A DNA stretch of 64,000 nt from JBGPLJ01 sp035644395 (GTDB taxonomy: Bacteria; Pseudomonadota; Gammaproteobacteria; Steroidobacterales; Steroidobacteraceae): contig DASQOR010000086.1 in the NCBI GenBank assembly GCA_035644395.1, forward strand, positions 62,001-126,000, given 5' to 3'. The notes below the pieces were generated by a model that was not told the DNA's origin, made no database searches, and saw nothing but the letters and a program-made list of their open reading frames with translations. Below, piece by piece: positions 16,241 to 25,175 of the stretch. Made by a program: the position numbers and the translations under genes. Each line of letters starts with the position of its first letter. The first letter of the stretch is position 1.

Positions 16241-17544
16241 CTGCCGTCCTTGCGCGGCCGCCGGATCACCGGCAGGCCGCCGCCCGTGATCAGGCGCGAC
16301 CCGCGCCGGAAAAACACGTAGTTGTAGACCCAGGAGAGGAACACCGAGACGCGGTTGCGAAAGCCGATGAGCACGGTGATGTGCAGCAGCATCCACGCGA
16401 GCCAGGCCAGGAAGCCGCCAAAGTGCAACCGACCGATCTCGACCACCGCACGCGATTTCCCGATCGTCGCCATCGAGCCGTAATCGAAGTAGCGGAACGG
16501 TTTGCCGCGGGGAGACGGCTTGCCGGCAATTTCCGCGGCCAGGACCCTGGCGACGTACCGGCCCATCTGCAGCGCTCCCTGCGAGACGCCGGGCACCACT
16601 TGTCCTGATGCGGCATCGACCAGATAGGCCGCATCGCCGATGACAAAGGCTTCCGGATGGCCGGGGATGGAGCAATCGGCGTTGACGGCAATGCGTCCGC
16701 CCGGTCCCGCCGCGACGCCGAGCGTTGCCAGGACCGGCGCCGCGCTGACGCCCGCCGCCCAGATGACGTTGTAGCTCGCGAGGCGTTCGCCGCTCACCTC
16801 GACGCCTTGCGCGTCGATGCTGGTGACTTGGCCCGACAGCCGGACTTCGACGCCGAGATCCCGGAGCTGGCGCAGGGCGCGTTCCGAATTGTCCTCGCTG
16901 AACGCCGCCAGCAGCCGCGGTCCCGCTTCGATCAGGATCACTCGGGCGCTGCGCGTGTCGGCAAAGCGGTAGTCGCGCGGAATCACGTCGACCGCCAGTT
17001 CCTTGATCGAGCCCGCGAGCTCGACGCCCGTCGGTCCACCGCCGACGATCACGAAGGTGAGCCGCGCGCGGCGCTCGTCCGGATCGGACTCGATCTCCGC
17101 GGCCTCGAACGACAGGAGCAGCCGCGAGCGGATCTTCGTGGCGTCGTCGAGCTGCTTCATGCCCGGCGCGAACGGCGCCCAGTGCGGGTGCGAGAAATAG
17201 CTGTCGACGGCTCCCGGCGCGAGCAGCAGGTAGTCGTAGTCGACGCGCTCGCCGTGGATGTCGATCTGCCTCGCGCCGAGATCGACGGCTTCGACACGGC
17301 CGAGAACGACCGTCACGTTCTTCTGTCCGCGCAGGATCGTGCGGATCGGCTGAGAAATGTCGGCGGGGGCGAGCGCCGCGGATGCCACTTGATAGAGGAG
17401 GGGCTGAAACAAGTGATAGTTGTTGCGATCGACGACGATGATCTCGGCCTTGAGACGGCGCATGGCCCGCGCGGCGAACAATCCGCCAAATCCTGCGCCA
17501 ACGATCGCGATGCGCGGCGTGCTAGGCACCGTGCAAGTCCGCAT
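16234..17544 (-). CDS. ndh: Type II NADH dehydrogenase (NDH-2)
   Basis: 436 aa. A membrane-associated flavoprotein that passes electrons from NADH to quinone without pumping protons. FAD-binding GAGFGG is at residues 16-21, VIVGGGPTGVELAGSI is the NADH-binding Rossmann motif, and FVIGDAAYL is the second FAD site. Quinone-side features include NYHLFQPLLYQVAS near the N-terminus. The C-terminal segment FLAWLAWMLLHITVLIGF anchors it to the membrane. The ATG at 17544 is preceded by AAGG; it starts inside the 3' end of queG, so the two are probably one transcript. Confidence 0.9.
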   Translation of the reverse strand: MRTCTVPSTPRIAIVGAGFGGLFAARAMRRLKAEIIVVDRNNYHLFQPLLYQVASAALAPADISQPIRTILRGQKNVTVVLGRVEAVDLGARQIDIHGERVDYDYLLLAPGAVDSYFSHPHWAPFAPGMKQLDDATKIRSRLLLSFEAAEIESDPDERRARLTFVIVGGGPTGVELAGSIKELAVDVIPRDYRFADTRSARVILIEAGPRLLAAFSEDNSERALRQLRDLGVEVRLSGQVTSIDAQGVEVSGERLASYNVIWAAGVSAAPVLATLGVAAGPGGRIAVNADCSIPGHPEAFVIGDAAYLVDAASGQVVPGVSQGALQMGRYVARVLAAEIAGKPSPRGKPFRYFDYGSMATIGKSRAVVEIGRLHFGGFLAWLAWMLLHITVLIGFRNRVSVFLSWVYNYVFFRRGSRLITGGGLPVIRRPRKDGSQ

Positions 17545-18592
17545 GCTGTGCCTTGGCCCACTGCGTGTGTTCCCGCACGAGCGCGGATGAGTCGTCGAGG
17601 CGGCTCGCGATGGCGGCAAGCACAGCGGGCGTCGAGGGCGCGTTGCCGAGCGCGACGGCGATATTCCTCAGCCAGCGCCCGTGACCGATGCGCCGGATCG
17701 CACTGCCGTCCGTGCGTTCGAGAAACTCCGCATCGCTCCACGCGAATAGCTTTGCGAGGCCCGCGCCATCGAGCCCATGGCGCACCCGAAAATCGGGCTC
17801 GGCCGAGACGCGCGCAAACTTGTTCCACGGGCAGACGAGCTGGCAGTCGTCGCAGCCGTAGACGCGATTGCCGAGGGGTTTGCGGAATTCCTCGGGTATC
17901 GATCCCGAATGCTCGATCGTGAGATACGAGATGCAGCGCCGCGCGTCGAGCTTGTAGGGAGCGACGATCGCCTGCGTCGGGCAGACGTCGATACAGGCCT
18001 GGCAACTGCCGCAGTGGTCGGTGGCGGGCGCATCGATCGGCAGCGGCAGGTCGGTATAGATCTCGCCGAGGAAGAACCACGAGCCGGCGCGCGAGTTGAT
18101 GACGTTGGTGTGCTTGCCGATCCAGCCGAGGCCCGCATTGCGCGCGAGCGGCTTCTCGAGCACCGGCGCGCTGTCGACGAAGACGCGAAAGCCGAACGGG
18201 CCGATCGCCTCGCGGACGCGTTCGGCGAGCTTCTGCAGCCGCTGCCTCAGGAGCTTGTGATAGTCCCGCCCGAGGGCATAGCGCGAGATGTACGCGGCTT
18301 CGCCGTCCGCGAGCGTCTCCTCGGCGTCACGGGCTTCACCCGGCCAGTAATCCATGCGCACGGACACGACGCGCAAGGTCCCCGGGATGAGTTCCGCCGG
18401 CCGCGATCGTCGCGTGCCGTGGCGTTCCATGTACTCCATGTCGCCGTGCCAGCCCGACTGCAGCCAGTCGCTCAGCCGCGCCTCGTCGCCCGCGAGGTCG
18501 ACGCCGCTCACGCCCAGCTGCTGAAAGCCGAGTTCCCCGGCCCAGCGCCTGAGGTCGGTAAGCAGTCGCTGCGCGTCGGCGGTGGGATCCAT
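17522..18592 (-). CDS. queG: Epoxyqueuosine reductase
   Basis: 356 aa. Cobalamin- and 4Fe-4S-dependent enzyme that reduces epoxyqueuosine in tRNA to queuosine. The two ferredoxin-like cluster motifs are CGSCQACIDVCPTQ and CDDCQLVCPWN. RYALGRDYHK, VDSAPVLEKPLA and LGWIGKHTN are family landmarks. A C-terminal HEAT-like repeat (LRNIAVALGN) contacts tRNA. The gene is divergent from nnr, as in E. coli, with a shared promoter zone. It pairs functionally with the queuosine-precursor transporter at 61236. Confidence 0.95.
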   Translation of the reverse strand: MDPTADAQRLLTDLRRWAGELGFQQLGVSGVDLAGDEARLSDWLQSGWHGDMEYMERHGTRRSRPAELIPGTLRVVSVRMDYWPGEARDAEETLADGEAAYISRYALGRDYHKLLRQRLQKLAERVREAIGPFGFRVFVDSAPVLEKPLARNAGLGWIGKHTNVINSRAGSWFFLGEIYTDLPLPIDAPATDHCGSCQACIDVCPTQAIVAPYKLDARRCISYLTIEHSGSIPEEFRKPLGNRVYGCDDCQLVCPWNKFARVSAEPDFRVRHGLDGAGLAKLFAWSDAEFLERTDGSAIRRIGHGRWLRNIAVALGNAPSTPAVLAAIASRLDDSSALVREHTQWAKAQHADLHGA

Positions 18593-18626
18593 GGCGTGCG
18601 ATTACGCGGTCCGGTGAGGGGAGGCC

Positions 18627-18634
18627 AGTATAAT
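18627..18634. promoter_or_regulatory. Overlapping divergent -10 elements of queG and nnr
   Basis: The plus strand has TATAAT at 18629-18634 and the minus strand TATACT at 18632-18627, sharing four bases. The plus start would be about base 18641, which is the A of the nnr ATG, so nnr mRNA looks leaderless. The queG leader would be about 28 bases. No good -35 is visible for nnr. Confidence 0.6.
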
Positions 18635-18640
18635 GCCGCC

Positions 18641-20125
18641 ATGTTCGAGCTTCCTTCACCGATCTATCGCGCGGCCCAGGTGAGGGCACTCGACGGCTTC
18701 GCGATCGAGCGCTGCTCGATCCCCGGCTACAGCCTCATGACGCGCGCAGGCGAAGCCGCTTTCCGGCTGATGCGCACGCGCTGGCCGTCCGCGGAGCGCA
18801 TCACCGTGCTGTGCGGACCCGGCAACAACGGCGGCGACGGTTACGTGTTCGCGCGGCTCGCGCAGGCAGCCGGGCTCACCGTGCGCACCGTCGCGCTCAG
18901 CGATCCGGCGACGCTCAAGGGCGATGCGCGGCGCGCCTGGCAGGATCTCATCGCTGCGGGTGGCAAGACGGCTGAATGGGCGGATGCGGAACTTGACCGG
19001 GCCGAGGTCGTGGTGGATGCCATCTTCGGTATCGGGCTCGATCGGCCGATGTCCCGCGACTACGTCGAGCGCGTGGAACTCGTCAATGCAGCGAATCGCC
19101 CAGTGCTCGCCATCGACATTCCGAGCGGGCTCGATGCGGATCGCGGCCAGCCGCTCACCGTGGCCGTGCAAGCGGACTGCTGCATCACTTTCGCCGGACT
19201 CAAGATCGGGCTATTCGTCGGCAAGGGTCCGAACTGCGCAGGGCAATTGTATTTCGACGGGCTCGGCATTCCGCCCGCGCCGGCCGACATCGGACCCCCG
19301 GTCGCCGAACGCATGATGGATGCCGCGATCGGCCGGTTGCTGCCGCGGCGCGCACGGACGGCTCACAAGGGCGATCATGGTCGCGTGCTGATCGTCGGCG
19401 GCGGTTACGGGATGCCGGGCGCGGCTCGGCTCGCGGGCGAAGCCTGCCTGCGTGCCGGAGCGGGCCTCGTCACGGTCGCAACACGCGCGGCGAATGTCCC
19501 GGCGATCGTCGGCGGCCGGCCCGAGCTTATCTGCCACGGCGTCGAGGATGCGACCGCGATCGACCCGCTGATCGAGAGGGCAGACGTCATCGCGCTCGGA
19601 CCCGGACTCGGCCAGGACGCGTGGGCCAAATCGTTGTTCGAACGCGCGATCGCAAGCGCACGGCCGCTGCTCGTCGATGCGGACGCGCTGAACCTCCTCG
19701 CGGCGAAGCCCAACAGGCGGGACGACTGGGTGCTGACGCCGCATCCGGGTGAAGCGGCGCGACTCCTCGGTGTCGAACCGTCGGTTATCCAGCGCGACCG
19801 CGTCGATGCCTTGCGACTGCTGGTCGAGCGTTACGGCGGCATCGTTGCGCTGAAGGGCGCGGGTACCCTCGTCGGCATGCAGGGCCACGTGCCGGCGCTC
19901 TGCGATCACGGCAATCCCGGCATGGGCGTTGCCGGCATGGGCGATGTGCTCACGGGAATCATCGCGGGCGTGTGGGCGCAGACGCGCAGTCTCTACGAGT
20001 CCGCTTGCGTCGGCGTGCTGGTGCACGCGCTTGCCGGCGACGCCGCCGCACGGCGCGGCGAGCGCGGCATGCTGGCGACCGACCTCTTCCCGCAATTGCA
20101 GACGCTCATGAACATGGGGACCTGA
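18641..20125 (+). CDS. nnr: Bifunctional NAD(P)H-hydrate epimerase / ADP-dependent dehydratase
   Basis: 494 aa, two fused repair enzymes that restore damaged NAD(P)H hydrates. The N-terminal epimerase (about 1-215) has VLCGPGNNGGDGYVFARLA and VVDAIFGIGLDRP. The C-terminal ribokinase-like dehydratase (about 230-494) has HKGDHGRVLIVGGG, LGPGLGQD, VLTPHPGEAARLLG and GNPGMGVAGMGDVLTGIIAG. The ATG at 18641 is the only sensible start; a large open frame upstream merely reads queG antisense. It is followed by tsaE after one base. E. coli has the same order (nnr-tsaE-amiB). Confidence 0.94.
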   Translation: MFELPSPIYRAAQVRALDGFAIERCSIPGYSLMTRAGEAAFRLMRTRWPSAERITVLCGPGNNGGDGYVFARLAQAAGLTVRTVALSDPATLKGDARRAWQDLIAAGGKTAEWADAELDRAEVVVDAIFGIGLDRPMSRDYVERVELVNAANRPVLAIDIPSGLDADRGQPLTVAVQADCCITFAGLKIGLFVGKGPNCAGQLYFDGLGIPPAPADIGPPVAERMMDAAIGRLLPRRARTAHKGDHGRVLIVGGGYGMPGAARLAGEACLRAGAGLVTVATRAANVPAIVGGRPELICHGVEDATAIDPLIERADVIALGPGLGQDAWAKSLFERAIASARPLLVDADALNLLAAKPNRRDDWVLTPHPGEAARLLGVEPSVIQRDRVDALRLLVERYGGIVALKGAGTLVGMQGHVPALCDHGNPGMGVAGMGDVLTGIIAGVWAQTRSLYESACVGVLVHALAGDAAARRGERGMLATDLFPQLQTLMNMGT

Positions 20126-20126
20126 G

Positions 20127-20630
20127 GTGGTGGCGGCCGGTGCGACCCAGACCGCGAAGTTCGATTGCACGGAGGAGCCGGCCACCGAGAAGCTGGGTCA
20201 TGCGATTGCGCAGACCCTCGGCGGTGTCGCGGACGGACCGATAGTCGTGACGCTGTCGGGTGAACTCGGGGCCGGCAAGACGACGCTGATCCGCGCCGTG
20301 CTGCGGGGCCTTGGTCATCAGGGTGCCGTGCCGAGCCCGACCTACATGTTGCTCGAACCCTACGACCTCGGCGGCTGGAATATCGCTCACCTGGATTTCT
20401 ACCGGTTGAGCCAGCCGGGCGACCTCGAAGGCCTCGGCCTTCGCGACTGGCTCGCAGGGCGGCGGTTGATCCTGATCGAGTGGCCCGAAAATGCGGCCGG
20501 TCGCTTACCGCCCGCGGATCTTGCCATCGCTTTTGTCCTGACCGGCGCTCGCCGCACTCTTGAACTGCGCGCCCAGACGGACCGTGGACGCGCGCTGCTT
20601 TCCGGCATCTCGGGACGTTTCGCCTCCTGA
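20127..20630 (+). CDS. tsaE: tRNA threonylcarbamoyladenosine biosynthesis ATPase TsaE
   Basis: 167 aa. ATPase partner of TsaB/TsaD in making the universal t6A37 tRNA modification. Walker A is SGELGAGKTTLIRAVLRGLG; SPTYMLLEPYDLG and IAHLDFYRLSQPGDLEGLG are the switch and Walker B-like regions, and LILIEWPENA is the conserved late motif. GTG start one base after the nnr stop; a second GTG follows directly in frame. Slightly longer at the N-terminus than E. coli TsaE. Confidence 0.94.
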   Translation: MVAAGATQTAKFDCTEEPATEKLGHAIAQTLGGVADGPIVVTLSGELGAGKTTLIRAVLRGLGHQGAVPSPTYMLLEPYDLGGWNIAHLDFYRLSQPGDLEGLGLRDWLAGRRLILIEWPENAAGRLPPADLAIAFVLTGARRTLELRAQTDRGRALLSGISGRFAS

Positions 20631-20689
20631 GGTTAAGTCCGGGAGCTAAGCCGCAGTGCCACCAAGCCGGTGTATCCCTTTCATTTCCA

Positions 20690-20719
20690 TTGAAAAGAGG
20701 GGGCCGCGAAGCGTACATT
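20690..20719 (+). promoter_or_regulatory. Promoter of the amidase-mutL block
   Basis: TTGAAA at 20690-20695 and TACATT at 20714-20719 with an 18-base spacer. The start site would be near 20726, a few bases before the ATG at 20732. Its place in the tsaE-amidase gap suggests a second entry point for transcription of mutL-miaA. Confidence 0.6.
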
Positions 20720-20731
20720 AGCGCCCGTCGC

Positions 20732-21970
20732 ATGAGGGGTGTGCGGAAAACGATGTCCTGTCCTCGGGCGCCAATCTTTTTTCTCGTGCTGGCGGCGACG
20801 GCCGCAATGACCGCGTCGGCTGCCGATGTGCGGGAGACGCGCATCTGGGCAAGCCCGGACAACACGCGCGTGGTCCTCGACCTGAGTGCCAGCGTCGATC
20901 ACACGCTCTTTACGCTGCACGACCCGGAACGGGTGGTTGTCGATATTCCGGATGGCCATTTGCTGCGGCCGGCGCTCCCGGCAGGTCAGGGCCTCATCCG
21001 CCAGATTCGTGCAGCGCCGCGGGACGACGGCGATCTGCGCATCGTGCTCGACCTCGCGGGCGCCGTGCAGGCCAAGAGCTTCCTCGCAGCGCCGAACGAT
21101 ACCTACGGCTATCGGCTCGTCATCGATCTGACACCGACCGTGGAAGCGGCACCGGTTCGCGTTCAGCACGCACCGACCGGCAATCGCGACCTCGTCATCG
21201 CCATCGATGCGGGGCACGGCGGCGACGATCCCGGCGCGATCGGCCGGAGCGGGACGCGTGAGAAGGACGTCGTCCTTGCGATCGCCCGTGCACTGCGCGA
21301 GGCCGTGGCCCGTGAGCCCGGCATGCGCCCGTATCTCACGCGCGACGGCGACTACTTCGTCGAGCACCGCAAGCGCATGGAAAAGGCGCGCAGCGAGCAG
21401 GCGGACCTCTTCGTTTCCATCCACGCCGACAGCATCCGCGACCGCAGCGTCACCGGTTCATCCGTCTACGTGCTGTCCGCGCGCGGGGCGAGCGACGAGG
21501 CCGCCAAGATCCTGGCCGAACGCGAAAATGCCGCGGACCTCGTCGGCGGGGTTTCACTCGACAGCAAGGACGACGTGCTGAACTCCGTGCTCGTCGACCT
21601 GCTGCAGAACGCGAGCATGACGGCGAGCATGGATGCGGCGACGCACGTACTCGGCGAACTGGATCGCGTCGGCGTCGTGCGCAAGCCCCGGGTGCAACAG
21701 GCGCGCTTCCTCGTGCTGAAATCGCCCGAGATCCCGTCGATGCTGGTGGAGACGGCCTACATATCCAATCCGGACGAGGAGCGGCGCCTGAAGGATTCGA
21801 GGTATCAGGCGCGGCTCGCCACGGCGATCCTCTCGGGCTTTCGCGGTTACTTCTACGACAATCCGCCGCCCGGCACGCGCATCGCCCAGTTGGCGGCCGC
21901 GCGGCGGTCGGGCGGCGTCGTGACCGCGCGTTCCGGGGACCCGGCCGCCAACACGCTGTCCCGGCCCTGA
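20732..21970 (+). CDS. Periplasmic N-acetylmuramoyl-L-alanine amidase (AmiB/AmiC type)
   Basis: 412 aa. Splits septal peptidoglycan for daughter-cell separation. A signal peptide (APIFFLVLAATAAMTASA) is followed by an AMIN domain for septal targeting (about 40-150) and an Amidase_3 zinc domain: IDAGHGGDDPGAIG (His ligand), a Glu ligand in TREKDVVLAIA, SIHADSI (His ligand) and PEIPSMLVETAYISN (catalytic Glu). The insert with KDDVLNSVLVDLLQNA is the autoinhibitory helix region relieved by EnvC/NlpD. By position it matches E. coli amiB, but no LysM domain is present. The start could also be the ATG at 20753. Confidence 0.9.
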   Translation: MRGVRKTMSCPRAPIFFLVLAATAAMTASAADVRETRIWASPDNTRVVLDLSASVDHTLFTLHDPERVVVDIPDGHLLRPALPAGQGLIRQIRAAPRDDGDLRIVLDLAGAVQAKSFLAAPNDTYGYRLVIDLTPTVEAAPVRVQHAPTGNRDLVIAIDAGHGGDDPGAIGRSGTREKDVVLAIARALREAVAREPGMRPYLTRDGDYFVEHRKRMEKARSEQADLFVSIHADSIRDRSVTGSSVYVLSARGASDEAAKILAERENAADLVGGVSLDSKDDVLNSVLVDLLQNASMTASMDAATHVLGELDRVGVVRKPRVQQARFLVLKSPEIPSMLVETAYISNPDEERRLKDSRYQARLATAILSGFRGYFYDNPPPGTRIAQLAAARRSGGVVTARSGDPAANTLSRP

Positions 21971-22044
21971 TCGGCCCAATTCCGGCTTTCGGGCCAAGCC
22001 GTCGCGGCGCCACGCTAGACTGAGCGCCCCCGGGCAGGTCGCGC

Positions 22045-23814
22045 ATGGTCATCAGAGTTCTCCCGCCTGAGCTCGTCAATCAGATCGCTGCCGGCGAGGT
22101 CATCGAGCGCCCGGCGTCCGTAGTGAAGGAACTCGCCGAGAACAGCATCGACGCGGGCGCAAGCACGGTGGCGATCGAGGTCGAACGGGGCGGCGTCGGC
22201 CTCATCCGGGTGCGCGATGACGGTCGCGGCATGGAGAAAGACGAGTTGCCGCTTGCCGTCGCCCGGCATGCGACCAGCAAGATCGCCGTCTTCGATGACC
22301 TCGAGTCGCTTGTAACGCTCGGCTTTCGCGGCGAAGCCCTGCCGAGCGTGGCATCGGTCTCGCGCCTGAGCGTCGCATCGCGCACCGCCGACGCAGGTCA
22401 CGGCTGGAAGATCAGCGTCATTGACGGCGCGGTGGGGCCGCCGGAACCGGTAGCGCACCCGGTCGGCACGACCGTCGAGGTGCGCGATCTCTTTTTCAAC
22501 GTGCCTGCGCGACGCAAGTTCGTGCGGGCGGAGACGACCGAGCAGCAGCACATTGCGCGCGTCACGGAGCGCTTGGCGCTGACGCGGTTCGACGCGGGCT
22601 TCGAGCTCAAGATCAAGGGCAAGGTCGTGCTCAAGGTACCGCCGGCCGCGGACCGCATGCAGCGCGAGCAGCGGGTCGCCCAAGTCTGCGGCGAGGAATT
22701 TCTGGAGCACGCCTTCTATATCGAGCACGCGGCGGCCGGAATGCGGCTCACGGGCTGGCTGGCGGCGCCCACGTTTTCCCGCAGCCAGTCGGATCTGCAA
22801 TACTTTTCAGTCAATGGACGCCTGGTGCGTGACCGCATGCTCGGCAATGCGGTGAGGGTTGGTTACCGCGACGTGCTGTTCCAGGGGCGGCATCCGGCCT
22901 ATCTGCTTGCGCTCGAGCTCGACAGCCGTGCCGTCGACTGCAACGCACATCCGCAGAAGCTCGAAGTCCGCTTTCGCGATCCGCGCAGCGTCAACGATTT
23001 CATCCTGCACACGGTGCAACACGCGCTCGCGGCCACGCGGCCAGCGGGCGGCGTCGCGGGGTCCGCGGATCGAGCCTCGCTGTTTCCAGCGCGCAACGAC
23101 CCGAGTCTCGCGCTCCCGGTCGGCCTGCCGCCGCAGCTCGGCATGCCGCTCGCCGAGCCCGTCGCAAGCTATCGCGCGGAGGCAGCGCACACCCATGCGC
23201 CTGTAACCCCGCGCGCAATCGATTCGGCCGCGCCCCCGCTCGGCTACGCGATCGCCCAGCTCCATGGCGTGTATGTGCTCGCACAGACGGCCGACGGTCT
23301 CGTGCTCGTCGACATGCATGCCGCACACGAGCGGGTCGTCTACGAGCGGCTGAAGAAGTCGCTGAACGGCGCAGCGCTTGCCCATCAGCGACTGCTCGTG
23401 CCGGTGACGCTCGCCGTCAGCCGGGATGAAGCCGAGCTTGCCGAACGCGAGCGCGGGGAATTCGCGCGGCTCGGATTCGAAATCGACCGCATCGATCGCG
23501 ACCAGCTCGCGGTGCGGCAGGTGCCCGCGATCTTTGCCGACCGTGACGTCGCGCCGATCGTGCGCGACGTGCTCGCCGACCTGCGCGAGCACGGGACGAG
23601 CAGGCGCTTCATCGAGGGCACGAACGAGCTGCTCGCGACGATTGCGTGTCACGCTGCGGTCCGTGCGCACCGGGACCTCACGCTGGCGGAGATGAATGCG
23701 CTCCTCAGGGAAATGGAATCGACCGAGCGCGCCGACCAGTGCAACCACGGACGGCCGACCTGGACGCGGATCACGATGCAGGAACTCGATCGGCTATTCC
23801 TGCGCGGACGCTGA
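22045..23814 (+). CDS. mutL: DNA mismatch repair protein MutL, endonuclease-type
   Basis: 589 aa. Links mismatch recognition by MutS to strand removal. The N-terminal GHKL ATPase has KELAENSIDAGA, DDGRGM and LGFRGEALPSVASVS. The C-terminal domain carries DMHAAHERVVYE, which fits the metal-dependent nicking motif D-x-H-A-x2-E-x4-E (Asp423, Glu429, Glu434), together with ACHAAVRAH and CNHGRPT. E. coli MutL lacks these. Such MutL proteins cut DNA themselves, so a MutH-free repair system is expected. It overlaps miaA by one base. Confidence 0.94.
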   Translation: MVIRVLPPELVNQIAAGEVIERPASVVKELAENSIDAGASTVAIEVERGGVGLIRVRDDGRGMEKDELPLAVARHATSKIAVFDDLESLVTLGFRGEALPSVASVSRLSVASRTADAGHGWKISVIDGAVGPPEPVAHPVGTTVEVRDLFFNVPARRKFVRAETTEQQHIARVTERLALTRFDAGFELKIKGKVVLKVPPAADRMQREQRVAQVCGEEFLEHAFYIEHAAAGMRLTGWLAAPTFSRSQSDLQYFSVNGRLVRDRMLGNAVRVGYRDVLFQGRHPAYLLALELDSRAVDCNAHPQKLEVRFRDPRSVNDFILHTVQHALAATRPAGGVAGSADRASLFPARNDPSLALPVGLPPQLGMPLAEPVASYRAEAAHTHAPVTPRAIDSAAPPLGYAIAQLHGVYVLAQTADGLVLVDMHAAHERVVYERLKKSLNGAALAHQRLLVPVTLAVSRDEAELAERERGEFARLGFEIDRIDRDQLAVRQVPAIFADRDVAPIVRDVLADLREHGTSRRFIEGTNELLATIACHAAVRAHRDLTLAEMNALLREMESTERADQCNHGRPTWTRITMQELDRLFLRGR

Positions 23815-24749
23815 TGCCTGCGCTACCGCAGGCGATCTTCCTGATGGGCCCGACTGGCGCGGGCAAGAGTGATGTTGCGCTCGCGCTTGTACAGCAACTG
23901 CCGCTCGAGATCGTCAGCGTCGATTCGGCGATGGTGTTCCGCGGTCTCGACATCGGTACGGCCAAGCCCGCGAAGGAGATCCGCTCCAGGGTTGCGCATC
24001 ACCTGATCGATGTGATCGATCCGGCGGACAGTTATTCCGCCGGGCGGTTCGTGCGCGATGCCGTGGCAGCGATGTCGGAAATCCGCGCGCGCGGGCGCGT
24101 GCCGCTGCTCGTCGGCGGCACGATGCTCTATTTTCACGCGCTCATCGATGGGCTCGCCGACCTGCCGGCGGCGGATGACGAGTTTCGCCGCGAGCTCGAC
24201 GAGCGCGCCGCAGTTGACGGCTGGCCGGCACTGCATGCGGAGCTTGCAGCGCGCGATCCGGTCGCGGCCGCTCGCATCGAGCCTGCGGACGGGCAGCGCA
24301 TTCAGCGGGCGCTCGAGGTCATGCACGCCACGGGCTCGCCGATTTCAGAATTGCAGGGCATGCGCACGCCGTTGATCGCGCGCGCCGAGGTACTGCGGAT
24401 CGTGGTCGCGCCGATGGAGCGCAAGGCACTGCACCTGCGCATCGAGCGGCGCCTTGCGTTGATGATGGAGCAAGGGTTTCTCGACGAGGTACGGCAGCTG
24501 CATGGACGGACGGACCTGGACGCCGGGCGGCCGGCGCTGCGGGCGGTCGGGTACCGCCAGCTTTGGGCTCACCTCGAGGGGCGCTATGGGCTCGATGAAG
24601 CCGTCAGCCGGACGCTCGCCGCGACCCGCCAGCTTGCGAAGCGCCAGCTGACATGGCTGCGGCAGCACCGCGACGCACCCTGGATCGACCCGCTTGAGTC
24701 CGGCGCAATCGACCATATGACGCGGGACGTGCGCCAGGCGCTCGGGTAA
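23814..24749 (+). CDS. miaA: tRNA dimethylallyltransferase
   Basis: 311 aa. Adds the isopentenyl group to A37 of tRNAs reading U-starting codons. The P-loop is MGPTGAGKSDVA; SVDSAMVFRGLDIGTAKP, HHLIDVIDPADSYSAGRF, PLLVGGTMLYFHALI and RAVGYRQLW are the standard family blocks. ATG overlaps the mutL stop (TGATG); the longer upstream frame is mutL in another frame. Upstream of hfq, as in E. coli. Confidence 0.95.
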   Translation: MPALPQAIFLMGPTGAGKSDVALALVQQLPLEIVSVDSAMVFRGLDIGTAKPAKEIRSRVAHHLIDVIDPADSYSAGRFVRDAVAAMSEIRARGRVPLLVGGTMLYFHALIDGLADLPAADDEFRRELDERAAVDGWPALHAELAARDPVAAARIEPADGQRIQRALEVMHATGSPISELQGMRTPLIARAEVLRIVVAPMERKALHLRIERRLALMMEQGFLDEVRQLHGRTDLDAGRPALRAVGYRQLWAHLEGRYGLDEAVSRTLAATRQLAKRQLTWLRQHRDAPWIDPLESGAIDHMTRDVRQALG

Positions 24750-24772
24750 CAAGGTCTGATTCAAACCGTCGC

Positions 24773-24781
24773 TGTGATAAT
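24773..24781 (+). promoter_or_regulatory. Extended -10 promoter of hfq
   Basis: TGTGATAAT: a TG dinucleotide one base before GATAAT (24776-24781), which is an extended -10 element. The leader to the hfq ATG would be about 106 bases and includes GCCGGC at 24796 and 24814, able to pair around a T-rich loop. No good -35 is visible. Confidence 0.45.
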
Positions 24782-24893
24782 ATTCAGCGCCATTCGCCGG
24801 CCAGTTTTTTGTTGCCGGCCAGCATGTCGCCCTTTAGCCCCCGGGCGTCGCTGACAGCGCTAACAAAAATGGATAAATAACAAGGAGATGCAA

Positions 24894-25148
24894 ATGGCCA
24901 GAGGTCAGTCTCTGCAGGACCCCTTCTTGAATACGTTGCGCAAGGAGCGCGTCCCGGTGTCGATCTACCTCGTCAACGGCATTAAATTGCAGGGACAGAT
25001 CGACTCGTTCGATCAGTTCGTAGTGCTCCTGAAGAACAGCGTGAGCCAGATGGTGTACAAGCACGCCATTTCCACCGTCGTGCCTGCCCGCAATGTTCGC
25101 CTGCCCACCTCGGAGGAGGACGGTCAGGAGGCGGCGCCCGCGGAGTGA
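24894..25148 (+). CDS. hfq: RNA chaperone Hfq
   Basis: 84 aa. Hexameric Sm-like protein that pairs small RNAs with mRNAs. ARGQSLQDPFLNTLRKERVP is the start of Sm1, FQVVLLKN-type Sm1 ends in KLQGQIDSFDQFVVLLKNSV, and the Sm2 motif YKHAISTVVPARNV contains the proximal-face KH. The C-terminal tail is short and acidic (TSEEDGQEAAPAE), unlike the long E. coli tail. ATG at 24894, six bases after AAGGAG; the ATG six bases earlier lies too close to it. Confidence 0.96.
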   Translation: MARGQSLQDPFLNTLRKERVPVSIYLVNGIKLQGQIDSFDQFVVLLKNSVSQMVYKHAISTVVPARNVRLPTSEEDGQEAAPAE

Positions 25149-25175
25149 GACAACCGGGTTCCAAGGAGTCGCTCA

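Noticed and set aside
17777..18640. N-terminal extension of nnr by about 290 codons
   Set aside because: This part is queG read antisense; the domain starts at MFELPSPIYRAAQVRALDG, at ATG 18641.
20732..21970. Naming the amidase amiB from its position
   Set aside because: Gene order matches E. coli amiB, but there is no LysM domain and the architecture is equally that of AmiC, so no symbol was given.
24796..24822. GCCGGCCAG direct repeat upstream of hfq as a regulatory element
   Set aside because: GCCGGC is a common word in such GC-rich DNA; no further structure or spacing supports a function.
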